Below are positions 52,778 to 63,335 of a stretch of DNA of 64,000 nucleotides, one piece after another. Both the position numbers and the translations under genes were made by a program. The stretch lies in assembly GCF_900128945.1 (NCBI RefSeq), contig NZ_FQUD01000003.1:496001-560000 (forward strand), given 5' to 3'. The DNA comes from Chryseobacterium sp. OV279. GTDB lineage: Bacteria; Bacteroidota; Bacteroidia; Flavobacteriales; Weeksellaceae. The notes below the pieces were generated by a model. That model saw only the letters and a list, made by a program, of their open reading frames with translations. It was not told where the DNA came from and made no database searches. Positions within the stretch are counted from its first letter, which is position 1. Every line of letters begins with the position of its first letter.

Positions 52778-52891
52778 TGTATTATAATTTTATTGGTTAA
52801 TTACTTATCTATCTTTCTAAATTTAAAGATTAATCTAAACTCAATAATCTTTAAATTTTTTAAATTCTTAAATCTTTTAATAATTTAAATT

Positions 52892-54811
52892 TTATATCGC
52901 TGCTTCTTTTTTAAAGTAAGCTACAAAATCTTCCATATTCATGGCTCCAAGGTCACCTTCGCCACGTCTTCTTACAGAAATGGTGCCTTCTTTCTCTTCA
53001 TTTTCACCTACAACCAGCATGAATGGGATCTTCTTCAATTCCGCGTCACGGATTTTTTTCCCTGTTTTCTCATTTCTGTCGTCAATCAGACCGCTAATAT
53101 CGTGATTTTCCAAAAATTGTGAAACTTTTTTTGCATAATCTACGTACTTTTCACTGATTGGTAGAATAGTGAACTGATCCGGGCTTAGCCATAACGGGAA
53201 ATCACCGGCAGTATTCTCAAGCAGGATCGCGATAAAACGCTCCATAGAACCAAATGGCGCTCTGTGGATCATCACCGGTCTGTGCTTCTCATTATCGCTT
53301 CCGATATAGTGAAGATCAAATCTTTCCGGTAAGTTGTAATCTACCTGGATTGTTCCAAGCTGCCATTTTCTTCCCAAAGCATCTTTCACCATGAAATCCA
53401 GTTTCGGACCGTAGAATGCAGCTTCGCCGTATTCCACGATAGTCTTCAATCCTTTTTTCTCTGCCGCATTGATGATGGCGTTTTCGGCTTTCTCCCAATT
53501 TTCATCAGAACCGATATATTTTTCTCTGTTATCAGGATCTCTCAATGAAACCTGAGTTACAAAATCTTCAAAACCTAATGATTTGAACACATAAAGCGTT
53601 AAATCAATTACTTTTTCAAATTCCTCTGAAAGCTGATCCGGAGTACAGAAAAGGTGAGCATCATCCTGAGTAAATCCACGAACTCTTGTCAATCCGTGAA
53701 GCTCTCCACTTTGCTCATATCTGTAAACCGTACCGAATTCTGCATATCTCTTCGGAAGATCTCTGTAGCTCCATTGTGAAGTTTTATAGATCTCACAGTG
53801 GTGAGGGCAGTTCATAGGCTTCAGCATGAATTCTTCTCCTTCATTTGGAGTTTTAATAGGCTGGAAGCTGTCTGCACCATATTTATCCCAGTGTCCTGAA
53901 GTTACATATAATTCTTTTGAACCGATATGAGGAGACATTACAAATTCATAACCTCCTTTTTTCTGAGCGTCAGAAAGGAAATTCTCTAATTTTCTTCTTA
54001 AAGCAGTCCCTTTTGGTAACCATAATGGAAGACCAGCACCAACCTTTTCAGAGAAAGCAAAAATTCCAAGTTCTTTCCCCAGTTTTCTGTGGTCTCTTCT
54101 TTTAGCTTCTTCAAGTCTTTCAAGATATTCAGTAAGTTCTTTCTGTTTAGGGAAAGAAATACCATAAACTCTTGTCAACTGAGGATTTTTTTCATTTCCT
54201 CTCCAGTAAGCTCCGGCTGCATTTAAAATCTTAACCGCTTTCACGATTCCTGTGTTAGGAATGTGTCCTCCACGACATAAATCGGTGAAGTTATCGTGGG
54301 TTACAAAAGTGATTTCTCCATCATTAAGATTAGAGATCAATTCTACTTTGTAAGGGTTATCTGCATACGTTTTTAATGCTTCTTCTTTAGAAACAGGGTA
54401 TAGAGCGAATGTTGAACCTTTCTTGGCATTTTCCAGAACTTTCTTTTCAATTTTCTCGAAATCCTTTTCTGATAAATTCTCGTCCCCGAAATCTACATCA
54501 TAATAGAATCCACTGTCAATAGCAGGTCCGATGGTTAGTTTAGCATTAGGATAAAATTCAAGGATAGCCTGCGCCAGCAAGTGGGCAGAAGAATGCCAGA
54601 ACGCTTTCTTTCCAAGATCATCATTCCATGTTAACAATTGTACCGTTGAATCCGTGGTTATAGGTGTGGTCGTTTCTACTTGTTTGCCGTTTACAACTGC
54701 GGAAATGGTATTTCTAGCCAATCCCTCACTGATAGATTTTGCCACATCTAAAGGAGTAACTTCTCCTTCGAATTCTTTGACACTATTGTCTGGAAGTGTA
54801 ATTTTTATCAT
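52892..54811 (-). CDS. thrS: Threonine--tRNA ligase
   Basis: A 639-aa class II synthetase. TGS domain at about 1-60 ([16 protein letters not shown]). The editing (SAD) domain has the zinc-like motif [10 protein letters not shown] and [10 protein letters not shown]. The catalytic core has [15 protein letters not shown] (zinc Cys), [14 protein letters not shown] (motif 2) and [15 protein letters not shown] (motif 3). The anticodon-binding domain covers the last 100 residues. A -7 box TATTTTTG (54843-54836) lies 24 nt upstream. It is upstream of infC on the same strand, as in many bacteria. Confidence 0.97.
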   Translation of the reverse strand: MIKITLPDNSVKEFEGEVTPLDVAKSISEGLARNTISAVVNGKQVETTTPITTDSTVQLLTWNDDLGKKAFWHSSAHLLAQAILEFYPNAKLTIGPAIDSGFYYDVDFGDENLSEKDFEKIEKKVLENAKKGSTFALYPVSKEEALKTYADNPYKVELISNLNDGEITFVTHDNFTDLCRGGHIPNTGIVKAVKILNAAGAYWRGNEKNPQLTRVYGISFPKQKELTEYLERLEEAKRRDHRKLGKELGIFAFSEKVGAGLPLWLPKGTALRRKLENFLSDAQKKGGYEFVMSPHIGSKELYVTSGHWDKYGADSFQPIKTPNEGEEFMLKPMNCPHHCEIYKTSQWSYRDLPKRYAEFGTVYRYEQSGELHGLTRVRGFTQDDAHLFCTPDQLSEEFEKVIDLTLYVFKSLGFEDFVTQVSLRDPDNREKYIGSDENWEKAENAIINAAEKKGLKTIVEYGEAAFYGPKLDFMVKDALGRKWQLGTIQVDYNLPERFDLHYIGSDNEKHRPVMIHRAPFGSMERFIAILLENTAGDFPLWLSPDQFTILPISEKYVDYAKKVSQFLENHDISGLIDDRNEKTGKKIRDAELKKIPFMLVVGENEEKEGTISVRRRGEGDLGAMNMEDFVAYFKKEAAI

Positions 54812-55065
54812 TGTTTACTAAGAAATTTTAAGATGCAAAAATACGCATTTTTTAAATAATATGCTATTTTTAAAGTATATTTGAAATAAGAATTACGGTT
54901 GAATCTCCAAATTTCGATTCATGATTTTAAATGTATTCCTTCCCCATTTAAATTTTTCAGAAAAAAACAGCCTGCAATTTTCAATATTTTGCAATAATAA
55001 GGCTTTGGAAATGAGATTGATTCGCTTTGAAATCCTGTATGAATTTGAGAAAAAGAAATGATAAA

Positions 55066-56046
55066 ATGTACGATGATATGAGAAACTTTAATATTGATCT
55101 GCACTGCGATCTGTTATGCCATTTATTAAGCCCGGGCGCTACAATTGATGATAAAGAGCTGGGATGTTCACTTCCTTATTTGAAAGAAGGGCATGTAAAA
55201 CTCCAGGTGATGGCTATTTATTCGGCAACGGGAGCCGGTAGTACAGCTTACGGAGCTAAGCAGGCTGAACTCTTTTCTGACCTGTTGAATAATGAAAACT
55301 TCTTCCTGTTTGAAGGCGAAAACTATAAAAATCCTGAGAATGAAAACAGGGTGGGAGTGATTGCTTCTATTGAAAACGCTTCGGGGTTTTGCGGAGAAGA
55401 TGATTCCCTGGATTCCGGGTTTAAAAATCTGGATGCAATGATTGAAAAAACACAGAAAATTGTTTATCTTGGAATTACCCATCACACTGAAAACCGTTTT
55501 GGAGGCGGCAACAATACGGATGCGGGATTAAAAGAGGACGGAAAAGTACTGATCGATTATATTTCAGACAAAAGAATTCCTATTGATCTCGCGCATACAA
55601 GTGATCAGCTGGCTTATGGCATTCTTAATTATATAGATCAGAAAAATTACAATATTCCTATTCTGGCCAGCCATTCCAATTACCGTGTGGTTCATGATAA
55701 AAACAGAAACCTTCCTGATGAGCTGGCGAAAGAAGTGATTAAAAGAAAAGGCCTGATTGGTCTGAATTTTATACGGAACTGTGTAGATGAAACCAATCCT
55801 GAGGTATTGTATGAACACGTTCAGTACGGACTGGATCTGGGAGGAAAAGATGCCATTGCTTATGGTGCCGATTTCTTCTTTTGTAAAAACCATCCTGATA
55901 AATCACGTTTCCCGTTTTTCTTTGAAGGGTATGATGATGCTTCAGCTTTGAATTCAATCAATGAAAGACTTGAAAAAGACTTCTCCACAGAATTGATGGA
56001 AAAGATCAGCTATAAAAATGCTTTGAATTTTATTGAAAGAATATAG
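55066..56046 (+). CDS. Membrane dipeptidase (M19, renal dipeptidase family)
   Basis: About 326 aa from ATG 55066 (MYDDMRNFNIDLHCDLL); ATG 55078 is an alternative, and a TTG at 55027 is unlikely. Zinc-site motifs of M19: IDLHCDLL (HxD), ASIENASGF (bridging Glu), ITHHTENRFGGGN, IDLAHTSDQ and ASHSNYR (His). The enzyme hydrolyses dipeptides. No signal peptide is seen, so it is likely cytoplasmic despite the family name. It is a single gene followed by two palindromic repeats. Confidence 0.85.
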   Translation: MYDDMRNFNIDLHCDLLCHLLSPGATIDDKELGCSLPYLKEGHVKLQVMAIYSATGAGSTAYGAKQAELFSDLLNNENFFLFEGENYKNPENENRVGVIASIENASGFCGEDDSLDSGFKNLDAMIEKTQKIVYLGITHHTENRFGGGNNTDAGLKEDGKVLIDYISDKRIPIDLAHTSDQLAYGILNYIDQKNYNIPILASHSNYRVVHDKNRNLPDELAKEVIKRKGLIGLNFIRNCVDETNPEVLYEHVQYGLDLGGKDAIAYGADFFFCKNHPDKSRFPFFFEGYDDASALNSINERLEKDFSTELMEKISYKNALNFIERI

Positions 56047-56056
56047 AATATAAGGA

Positions 56057-56087
56057 AATGGTGGCTGAGGAACCCGAAGCCACCATT
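56057..56087. repeat. REP-like palindromic element, copy A
   Basis: AATGGTGGCT (56057-56066) pairs perfectly with AGCCACCATT (56078-56087) around the loop GAGGAACCCGA. It is closely similar to copy B at 56136-56162 and resembles short palindromic repeats that are frequent between genes in Chryseobacterium-type genomes. Confidence 0.7.
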
Positions 56088-56135
56088 ATGCTGTATTTCA
56101 AATGAATATTTCAAGGAATAACTGGCATTCCAATT

Positions 56136-56162
56136 GATGGCTGAGGGACTCGAAGCCACCAT
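56136..56162. repeat. REP-like palindromic element, copy B
   Basis: GATGGCTGAGGGACTCGAAG followed by CCACCAT. TGGCT pairs with AGCCA; the loop and right arm match copy A with few changes. It lies between convergent genes, together with copy A. Confidence 0.6.
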
Positions 56163-56185
56163 AACACTTCAGCAAATACCGTTTT

Positions 56186-57730
56186 TTAACTCTTCCTCTT
56201 ATACTTTACTTTCTGCTTAATAATCTCAATCACATCCACATTTTTCACTTTAGACTGTACCCATCCATGGATATCAATATAGAACAGTGATCTCCTGTAA
56301 TATTCATTTTTAGAGAATCCGTCAAGCACTTCATCAAAAGCCTCAAAAGCTTTCTGGTGCTGATCTAATACCAGGTTATTAATGTTTTTGAAAAACTCAA
56401 TGCTTTCAAAATGAAATGCTTCAGGTTTTTTCATTTTCCGGGCAAACTTTCTGGTAGAATTGATGAATTCATCATAGTCTTCATCATTTCCAGACTCGTA
56501 TTTCGCCATTAAGATCAGGATTCTTGTGTGGAAAAGAAGATCTTCCTGGACGTTGCCTTTACATTCCACAACCTTCATGGAATATTCGATTGATTTTTTA
56601 AACTTTTTGCTTCCGAAAAACATCGCTGCCATTTTCAGATAAAGAATCATAAAATGGTGTTCATCAATCCTTTCCCGAAGTCTTTCCATCTTCAGCTCAA
56701 TCTCAGGAATAAGTTTAGTTCCTGTAAAAAATTCACCTTTTACAAAATGAATGTTCATTAAAGTATTGTAATGGGTAAGAAAAATCAGGGACTGCAGGTT
56801 TTCATTCTGGGCAAAATTCTGGGAATTCACCATCGCATTGAAATTCTCAAAATGCTCCTCAAGAATGTCAATATTTCCGTATAGGAACAGGATTTTCAAC
56901 AGATACGTGTTTCCCTTGATATACCACACCGGATGACTGATGATCATTTCAGGTTTTTTATGAAACAGATCTACCCACTGATAGGCGTATTTCAGGGTAT
57001 ATTTGTAATCCTGCAGCAACTGGTTTTTCCAGACATGGGCTTTGAAATACCAAAGTTTTTCTGTGAAATTCAGTTTATCAAGTTTAATTTTCTGAATCTG
57101 ATCATTGAACAGGTGTAATACCTTTTCCCGGTCTGTATCATTTTTTACATAACCGTATGTCAGCATTTCACTGTATAATTTTAGCGAAAGATTGGACAGT
57201 TCCGTCGCATAATGATTCTGCCGGCTGATTTCGGTAGACTGCTCGATCAGTTCATAGGCACGGCCTTCAATACTTCTGGTAATGAATTGTGATTCAATGA
57301 CTTTTTCAAGGTTGATGATCTCTGATGCAATGCTTTTTTCATCCAGCTCCAGGGCAGACTGTTTGGTTTTGTCCAGTATTTTTAAAGCCTGCTTATAAAG
57401 TCCTTTCTGGTAAAGAATATTGGCAAAATCAAGCTGTTCACGTAGCTGTATCCTGTAGTTCTGATGACTTGGATTCATTCGTAAGCTCACCAGAATTTGT
57501 TTGTACAGATGAGCTTTCAGGTTCGAAAGCTGCTGTTTGGTGGAAATTTTTTTCTCGATAATGATCTGCTCGTCATATTCTTTCATCTTATCCAGTTCCG
57601 AAAAAAGGAGCAGAAATTTAGCATCGACATTAATGCCGAGACGGTTCACGTAGAGCCTGAACTGACGTTTTTCAGAAGTGGTTAATGACTTAATCAGGAC
57701 AAACAAAAAATCTTTCTGCAATTCTGCCAT
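56186..57730 (-). CDS. Conserved helical (TPR-like) cytoplasmic protein of unknown function
   Basis: A 514-aa protein, almost entirely alpha-helical, with no signal peptide or membrane segment. The N-terminal part (LFVLIKSLTTSEKRQFRLYV, then LNLKAHLYKQILVSLRMNPS-like helices) is followed by TPR-like helix pairs (ANILYQKGLYKQALKILDKT, YSMKVVECKGN). Similar proteins occur across Bacteroidetes without known function. It is divergent from leuA; its promoter is on the minus strand at 57825-57856. Confidence 0.7.
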   Translation of the reverse strand: MAELQKDFLFVLIKSLTTSEKRQFRLYVNRLGINVDAKFLLLFSELDKMKEYDEQIIIEKKISTKQQLSNLKAHLYKQILVSLRMNPSHQNYRIQLREQLDFANILYQKGLYKQALKILDKTKQSALELDEKSIASEIINLEKVIESQFITRSIEGRAYELIEQSTEISRQNHYATELSNLSLKLYSEMLTYGYVKNDTDREKVLHLFNDQIQKIKLDKLNFTEKLWYFKAHVWKNQLLQDYKYTLKYAYQWVDLFHKKPEMIISHPVWYIKGNTYLLKILFLYGNIDILEEHFENFNAMVNSQNFAQNENLQSLIFLTHYNTLMNIHFVKGEFFTGTKLIPEIELKMERLRERIDEHHFMILYLKMAAMFFGSKKFKKSIEYSMKVVECKGNVQEDLLFHTRILILMAKYESGNDEDYDEFINSTRKFARKMKKPEAFHFESIEFFKNINNLVLDQHQKAFEAFDEVLDGFSKNEYYRRSLFYIDIHGWVQSKVKNVDVIEIIKQKVKYKRKS

Positions 57731-57824
57731 TGTAAATTTATAAAATGTAATAAATTGATTATTAAATGAATGCGGCTATTTGGTCGGCTGTTGAATATTG
57801 TAATTTTCAGAAAAGATGAAAACG

Positions 57825-57856
57825 CAAAAATATTGTAAGCTGTAGTTTTGATCAAA
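57825..57856 (-). promoter_or_regulatory. Promoter of the helical protein gene (TTTG-N20-TATTTTTG)
   Basis: On the minus strand TTTG (57856-57853) and TATTTTTG (57832-57825) with a 20-nt spacer. On the plus strand TAGTTTTG at 57843-57850, 26 nt before leuA, also fits a -7 box, so the divergent promoters seem to overlap. Confidence 0.6.
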
Positions 57857-57876
57857 ATTAAGTAAAAAACTTCATT

Positions 57877-59040
57877 ATGAATTCCGAAAAAATCGAAATT
57901 TTTGATACTACGCTGAGGGATGGGGAACAGGTTCCCGGATGTAAACTGAATACAAAGCAAAAGCTGATGATCGCAGAAAGGCTCGATAAGCTAGGGATTG
58001 ATGTAATAGAAGCTGGTTTCCCGATTTCAAGTCCCGGAGATTTTGAATCGGTGTCAGAAATTTCAAAGCTGGTCAAAAATGCGAAAGTCTGCGGACTGAC
58101 AAGAGCTAATAAAAAAGACATAGATGTAGCCGCGGAAGCATTGCGATATGCTAAAAGGCCGCGCATCCATACAGGAATCGGTACCTCTGATTCTCATATT
58201 CAGTTTAAATTCAACTCAACCCGTGAAAATATTCTGGAACGTGCCGTTGAAGCTGTAAAATATGCCAAAAGCTATGTAGAAGATGTTGAATTTTATGCTG
58301 AAGATGCCGGAAGAACAGACAATGCCTATCTGGCAAGGGTTTGTGAAGAAGTGATCAAGGCAGGAGCCACCGTTTTAAATATTCCGGACACTACAGGATA
58401 TTGCCTTCCGGAAGAATACGGTCAGAAAATCAAATACCTGAAAGAAAATGTAAAAGGTATTGAAAAAGCAATTATTTCGTGCCATTGCCATAATGATTTA
58501 GGACTTGCAACCGCTAACTCCATTGCAGGAGCAGTCAATGGAGCCCGCCAGATCGAATGTACCATCAACGGATTGGGAGAAAGAGCCGGAAATACAGCTT
58601 TGGAAGAAGTGGTGATGATCTTAAAACAGCATAAAGATTTAAACTTTCACACCGATATCAATTCAAAAATGCTGAATGAAATGAGTGTGATGGTTTCTGA
58701 TCTGATGGGAATGCCGGTACAGCCTAACAAAGCTATTGTCGGAGCCAATGCTTTTGCCCACAGTTCGGGAATTCACCAGGATGGGGTGATTAAAAACAGA
58801 GAAACATACGAAATTATAGATCCTGGGGAAGTAGGCGTAAATGCTTCATCGATTATCCTTACCGCGAGAAGCGGTCGTTCAGCATTAGCTTACCGTTTCA
58901 AGCATATCGGTTTCGATATCACGAAAAACGAACTTGATTTCTTATATCAGGAGTTTTTAAAGGTTGCCGATATGAAAAAAGAAGTGAAAAACGACGATCT
59001 GTACATGATCATGGAAGTCTGCAGCCGTAAAATAGTATAG
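57877..59040 (+). CDS. leuA: 2-isopropylmalate synthase (short form)
   Basis: A 387-aa HMG-CoA-lyase-like TIM barrel that condenses 2-oxoisovalerate with acetyl-CoA, the first step of leucine synthesis. Motifs: [14 protein letters not shown] (D10, R14), [29 protein letters not shown] (metal His pair) and [14 protein letters not shown]. The C-terminal LeuA regulatory domain of about 120 residues found in 500-aa enzymes is absent, so leucine feedback may be missing or different. Homocitrate or citramalate synthase is an alternative by fold, but the leuCDB neighbours support leuA. 3-22 bp separate it from leuC. Confidence 0.88.
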   Translation: MNSEKIEIFDTTLRDGEQVPGCKLNTKQKLMIAERLDKLGIDVIEAGFPISSPGDFESVSEISKLVKNAKVCGLTRANKKDIDVAAEALRYAKRPRIHTGIGTSDSHIQFKFNSTRENILERAVEAVKYAKSYVEDVEFYAEDAGRTDNAYLARVCEEVIKAGATVLNIPDTTGYCLPEEYGQKIKYLKENVKGIEKAIISCHCHNDLGLATANSIAGAVNGARQIECTINGLGERAGNTALEEVVMILKQHKDLNFHTDINSKMLNEMSVMVSDLMGMPVQPNKAIVGANAFAHSSGIHQDGVIKNRETYEIIDPGEVGVNASSIILTARSGRSALAYRFKHIGFDITKNELDFLYQEFLKVADMKKEVKNDDLYMIMEVCSRKIV

Positions 59041-59061
59041 GGATTGATTTTAATATTGAAT

Positions 59062-60450
59062 ATGGATAATAATAGAAAGACACTTTTTGATAAAGTTTGG
59101 GATGCTCACGTTGTGGAAACGGTCCCGGACGGACCTCAAATCATTTATATAGACAAACATCTGATTCATGAGGTAACCAGTCCTCAGGCTTTTGCCGAAC
59201 TTGAAGCCAGAAATCTTGAAGTTTTCAGACCTAAACAGATTGTAGCTACGGCAGATCACAATGTTCCGACTCTGAATCAGGAACAGCCTATCCGGGATGA
59301 ATTATCAAGAAATCAGGTGGAGCAGCTTACGGAAAACTGCAAAAAGAATAATGTTGAATTATTCGGATTGGGGCATCAGTACCAGGGAATTGTACACATT
59401 ATTGCCCCTGAATTGGGCATTACTCAGCCGGGAATGAGTATCGTTTGCGGAGACAGTCATACTTCTACGCACGGTGCTTTTGGTGCTATTGCTTTCGGCA
59501 TCGGAACCAGTCAGGTGGCGCAGGTTTTTGCCAGTCAGTGTCTGTTACTCAATAAACCTAAATCGATGAGAATCACCGTCAATGGAAAGCTGAATGAAAA
59601 TGTTCAGTCAAAAGACGTGATTCTGTATATTATTTCTAAAATCGGAACCGATGGCGGAACGGGTTATTTCTGTGAATATGCCGGAAACATTTTCGAAGAA
59701 ATGTCTATGGAAGGAAGAATGACCGTCTGCAATATGAGCATTGAAATGGGAGCCAGAGGCGGAATGATTGCGCCGGACGAAACCACGTTTGAATATGTAA
59801 AAGGAAGAACATTTGCACCAAAAGGTGAGGAATGGACTGATAAACTTGGCTATTGGAAAACGTTGAAAACCGATGAAGGAGCTGTTTTTGACAAAGAATT
59901 AACTTTTGATGCCTCGGACATATTTCCAATGATTACTTACGGAACCAATCCGGGAATGGGAATTTCAGTCCATGAAGTTATTCCGGTCCCACAGAATGAA
60001 TCTGAAGAAAAAGCCCTTCAGTATATGGGGCTGAAAGCCGGACAGGAGGTTTCAGGCATTAAAGTCCATCATGTATTTATCGGAAGCTGTACCAATGCAA
60101 GGATAGAAGATTTTCGTTCTGCGGCTCAGTATATTAAAGGGAAAAATAAATCAGAGAATGTAAAAGCCCTGATCGTTCCGGGTTCTCAGCAGGTCGTTAA
60201 GCAGATTTATGAAGAAGGTTTGGATAAAATCTTCAACGATGCAGGATTTCAGATCCGCCAGCCGGGATGTTCAGCCTGTTTGGCTATGAATGATGATAAA
60301 ATTCCTGAAGGTGAATATTGTGTTTCTACCTCCAACCGGAATTTCGAAGGCAGACAGGGACAAGGAGCAAGAACGATCCTCGCCAGTCCGCTTACTGCAG
60401 CCAAAGCAGCGATAGAAGGTAGAATTTCAGCTTTTGAAAGCTTAAACTAA
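59062..60450 (+). CDS. leuC: 3-isopropylmalate dehydratase large subunit
   Basis: A 462-aa aconitase-family subunit, start set at ATG 59062 ([18 protein letters not shown]); the in-frame ATT/TTG-type codons before it only add a few residues. [4Fe-4S] Cys ligands lie in [14 protein letters not shown] and [34 protein letters not shown] is the signature. It isomerises 2- to 3-isopropylmalate with LeuD. Confidence 0.96.
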   Translation: MDNNRKTLFDKVWDAHVVETVPDGPQIIYIDKHLIHEVTSPQAFAELEARNLEVFRPKQIVATADHNVPTLNQEQPIRDELSRNQVEQLTENCKKNNVELFGLGHQYQGIVHIIAPELGITQPGMSIVCGDSHTSTHGAFGAIAFGIGTSQVAQVFASQCLLLNKPKSMRITVNGKLNENVQSKDVILYIISKIGTDGGTGYFCEYAGNIFEEMSMEGRMTVCNMSIEMGARGGMIAPDETTFEYVKGRTFAPKGEEWTDKLGYWKTLKTDEGAVFDKELTFDASDIFPMITYGTNPGMGISVHEVIPVPQNESEEKALQYMGLKAGQEVSGIKVHHVFIGSCTNARIEDFRSAAQYIKGKNKSENVKALIVPGSQQVVKQIYEEGLDKIFNDAGFQIRQPGCSACLAMNDDKIPEGEYCVSTSNRNFEGRQGQGARTILASPLTAAKAAIEGRISAFESLN

Positions 60451-60464
60451 AAGATCAAGACGTA

Positions 60465-61070
60465 ATGCAAAAATTAAAACATATAACATCCCGCGCGGTA
60501 CCATTACCGGCAGAAAATATAGATACAGACCAGATTATTCCTGCTAGATTCCTGAAAAGCATTGACAGAAAAGGCTTTGGAGAGAATCTTTTCAGAGACT
60601 GGAGGTTTAATATGCATACAGGAGAACCTAATCCTGATTTTGTGTTGAATAATACCAGATACAGCGGTGAAATCCTGGTTGCAGGAAACAATTTCGGTTG
60701 CGGAAGCAGCAGAGAGCATGCGGCGTGGTCTTTGACGGATTATGGATTCAAAGTCATTGTATCAAGTTACTTTGCGGATATTTTTAAAGGAAATGCCTTA
60801 AATAATGGTCTTCTTCCTGTAAAAGTTTCAGAAGAATTTTTAAAGGAAATTTTAAAAAATACGACAGAAAACCCTGAGTCCGAAATCGATGTGGATGTAG
60901 AGCAGCAGACGATCAGTTTTAACGGAAAAACAGAAACTTTTGAACTTGACTCCTATAAAAAAATATGCCTTCTCAACGGCTATGACGATATTGATTTTTT
61001 AATCAGCAAAAAACAGGCGATAAAACAGTTTGAACTAAAAACACAAAAGTATGAGCAACAGTTATTTTAA
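60465..61070 (+). CDS. leuD: 3-isopropylmalate dehydratase small subunit
   Basis: A 201-aa swivelling domain with [28 protein letters not shown] and NGLLPVKV motifs. It forms the active isomerase with LeuC. Its 3' end overlaps leuB by 20 nt in another frame, which suggests translational coupling. Confidence 0.96.
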   Translation: MQKLKHITSRAVPLPAENIDTDQIIPARFLKSIDRKGFGENLFRDWRFNMHTGEPNPDFVLNNTRYSGEILVAGNNFGCGSSREHAAWSLTDYGFKVIVSSYFADIFKGNALNNGLLPVKVSEEFLKEILKNTTENPESEIDVDVEQQTISFNGKTETFELDSYKKICLLNGYDDIDFLISKKQAIKQFELKTQKYEQQLF

Positions 61071-62175
61071 AATTGCGGTCCTACCCGGAGACGGGATTGG
61101 GCCAGAAGTAGTCGGCGAAAGCATTAAAATACTGGATGCAGTGGCGGAGGTTTTTAAATGTAATTTTCAGTTTTCCTATGGATTAATGGGGGCTGAAGCT
61201 ATTTTTAAAACAGGCGATCCGCTACCTGATGAAACATTGAAGATCTGCAGAGATTCTGATGCAGTTCTGTTCGGAGCCATCGGAGATCCTGTGTTCGACA
61301 ATAATCCTGAAGCTAAAGTAAGACCTGAACAGGGTTTATTGAAACTTCGTAAAGAATTGGGATTATACGCGAATATCAGACCTTTGAAAACGTATGCTTC
61401 ACTGATTGACAAGAGTCCTTTAAAAAGAGATATTATTGAAGGAACGGATATTCAGATTTTCAGGGAACTCGTAAGCGGAATCTATTTCGGTGAGAAATTT
61501 ACAGATCCTGATGGAAAATACGCTTATGATGTCTGTAAATACAGCACAGAAGATATTATTCCTATCGCACACATGGCCTTTAGAGAAGCAGAAAAAAGAA
61601 AGAAAAAACTGACCCTTATCGACAAAGCCAATGTTTTGGACACTTCAAGACTCTGGAGAAAAACCTGCCAGAAAATTGCGTCTCAGTATCCTGATGTGCA
61701 GCTGGATTATTTGTTTGTAGATAACGCAGCGATGCAACTGATTCTTAATCCGAAACAGTTTGATGTGATTCTGACAGAAAATATGTTCGGAGACATTATT
61801 TCTGATGAAGCAAGCGTTATCGGTGGTTCTATCGGGCTTCTTCCTTCGGCGTCGATAGGTGAGGAGAATGCATTGTTTGAGCCTATTCACGGGTCTTATC
61901 CACAGGCAAAAGGAAAAGGTATTGCCAATCCTGTAGCCTCAATCTTAAGTACAGCCATGATGCTTGATTATCTTGAACTTCCGGAAGCCGCAGAAAAATT
62001 GAGAAGAGCGGTGGAGCATGCTATAGAAAACAGATATGTAACGGTAGATCTTAATTCGGAGCAGCATTATTCCACCAATGAAGTGGGAAGTTTTATCGCG
62101 GATTATATTAAGTATTCTGAGAAATCTTATTACAATTTCGAGAATATTAAAATTGGAAAATCCACCATCGTATGA
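61051..62175 (+). CDS. leuB: 3-isopropylmalate dehydrogenase
   Basis: A 374-aa NAD-dependent beta-decarboxylating dehydrogenase that forms 2-oxoisocaproate. [35 protein letters not shown], the Tyr/Lys catalytic region and [20 protein letters not shown] followed by [19 protein letters not shown] are seen. It is the last gene of leuACDB; the transaminase ilvE is not in the window. The end of the protein carries about 20 extra residues ([15 protein letters not shown]). Confidence 0.96.
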   Translation: MSNSYFKIAVLPGDGIGPEVVGESIKILDAVAEVFKCNFQFSYGLMGAEAIFKTGDPLPDETLKICRDSDAVLFGAIGDPVFDNNPEAKVRPEQGLLKLRKELGLYANIRPLKTYASLIDKSPLKRDIIEGTDIQIFRELVSGIYFGEKFTDPDGKYAYDVCKYSTEDIIPIAHMAFREAEKRKKKLTLIDKANVLDTSRLWRKTCQKIASQYPDVQLDYLFVDNAAMQLILNPKQFDVILTENMFGDIISDEASVIGGSIGLLPSASIGEENALFEPIHGSYPQAKGKGIANPVASILSTAMMLDYLELPEAAEKLRRAVEHAIENRYVTVDLNSEQHYSTNEVGSFIADYIKYSEKSYYNFENIKIGKSTIV

Positions 62176-62498
62176 TCATTTAAGTCCATATAATAATAGA
62201 TTAGTAAGAAAGGTTCTGTTCATGTATTTGAGCGGAATCTTTCTGTTTCTGCCGGCTTACTTTTCGTATCTCCCGCAGATTTCTCAGATGACACAGATTT
62301 TAATGTATGCTTTTTAAAACATTAAGATTCTCTTTCCATCAGATTACACAGATCATGTGTTTTTTAGCTGTCATCAGTAAAAATCTTCGATTTTTATAAA
62401 ACTTAAGTGCTCTTCTCTGCAGCTTGAATTTAAACTTGAAATAAACTTAAGTGTTCAAAAAGCTTTTGTGACTTTTGTGGTTAAAAAAAATCAATAAA
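62176..62498. other. Intergenic region with degenerate short repeats
   Basis: About 320 bp after leuB. It contains CGCAGATTTCTCAGATGACA (62274 area) and CAGATTACACAGATCATGTG (62339 area), two variants of a CAGATTxCxCAGAT unit. AACTTAAGTGCTC and AACTTAAGTGTTC form a second repeated pair (62400 and 62444 areas). No gene is seen. Such units recur between genes in flavobacteria. Confidence 0.4.
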
Positions 62499-62501
62499 AA
62501 A

Positions 62502-62525
62502 GGTTCCACTCAAATGAGCAGAACC
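62502..62525 (-). terminator. Terminator of the small charged protein gene
   Basis: GGTTC and CTCA (62502-62512) pair with TGAG and GAACC (62515-62525) with a 2x2 internal loop. A runs on the left give the U tail on the minus strand. Confidence 0.55.
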
Positions 62526-62531
62526 GTTGGT

Positions 62532-62714
62532 TTATTTTTTAGTATTATCCGTTTTTCCAGATTTGTTTTTAGAAGACTTCTGAACATCTTCTTTGTCAAT
62601 ATCAGGCGGGTTGCTTTTCTCTGAGGAAGCAGGAATATTTTGAAAATCCTCATTCTGTTTTTTCGTTTCTGCTGAATTGGCAGATTCCTTCTTTTTGTTG
62701 TCTTCTGAATTCAT
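62532..62714 (-). CDS. Small disordered highly charged protein
   Basis: A 60-aa protein made almost only of Lys, Glu, Asp, Asn and Ser with no hydrophobic core (MNSEDNKKKESANSAETKKQ, end DNTKK). It is 12 bp after the DUF4230 gene and before a terminator, so it is probably the last gene of that minus-strand unit. Small disordered proteins of this kind occur in Chryseobacterium. No function can be given. The coding status rests on a clean ATG start, tight spacing and composition. Confidence 0.5.
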   Translation of the reverse strand: MNSEDNKKKESANSAETKKQNEDFQNIPASSEKSNPPDIDKEDVQKSSKNKSGKTDNTKK

Positions 62715-62726
62715 AGCTTACATTTT

Positions 62727-63335
62727 TTAGAGTCCTAAAACACCGAGCTTGCCGGTTTCATCTTCTATGGTATAATTCAAAGCTTTTGCCAAAACGAAAA
62801 TATTATTCAGATTTTCCATTAATTGTTTGCGCCCTTCGGTTCTCAATTGATTCTGATTAACCGAATTAATCGCGGTTTCCTTGGCTTTCTGGGTCACGTT
62901 TTTAATATCCTTTTCAGAAATCCTGTTGAAGAAAGAATCGTCCAGCGACTGAATCTCAACGCTTGGCGTAATTCTGATATCCGCGTCAGGAAGTGCCGTA
63001 ATCACCAGTTTTTTGTTGATGGAATCTACTTCGATCTTCATTTTGTTAAGATCATAGGAAACCTGTGCATTGGTTTTGGTGTACGTGATAATGCTGTTGT
63101 TGGAAACTTCTTTTCCAAACACTTCGTAGCCCATTTTCGTTTTCTGCATGCTGGAGATGTCCTGTTCCATGACCACCATTTTATTCATCTTGGAAATCTG
63201 GTTGGTCAGGATATAATAATCTGACTTTTCCGTCTTTTCGCTTAGATTAAAACATGATTTTAGTCCGAAGAACAGAATCAGCATCACGAGAATTCCCGCT
63301 GCGAATGATATAATTACTTTATAATTTCTCAACAC
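62727..63335 (-). CDS. DUF4230 domain membrane-anchored protein
   Basis: A 202-aa protein with one N-terminal membrane helix (residues about 7-29, VIISFAAGILVMLILFFGLK) and a periplasmic domain resembling DUF4230: YDLNKMKIEVDSINKKLVIT, LPDADI and a C-terminal helix with NQNQLRTEGRKQLMENLNNI. The family has no known activity. Its start overlaps the stop of the thioredoxin-like gene by 1 nt, so the two are coupled. Confidence 0.8.
   Translation of the reverse strand: MLRNYKVIISFAAGILVMLILFFGLKSCFNLSEKTEKSDYYILTNQISKMNKMVVMEQDISSMQKTKMGYEVFGKEVSNNSIITYTKTNAQVSYDLNKMKIEVDSINKKLVITALPDADIRITPSVEIQSLDDSFFNRISEKDIKNVTQKAKETAINSVNQNQLRTEGRKQLMENLNNIFVLAKALNYTIEDETGKLGVLGL

Noticed and set aside
62078..62317. 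79-codon open frame overlapping the leuB end
   Set aside because: It starts inside leuB in another frame and its second half is AT-rich repeat-bearing intergenic DNA; no motif.
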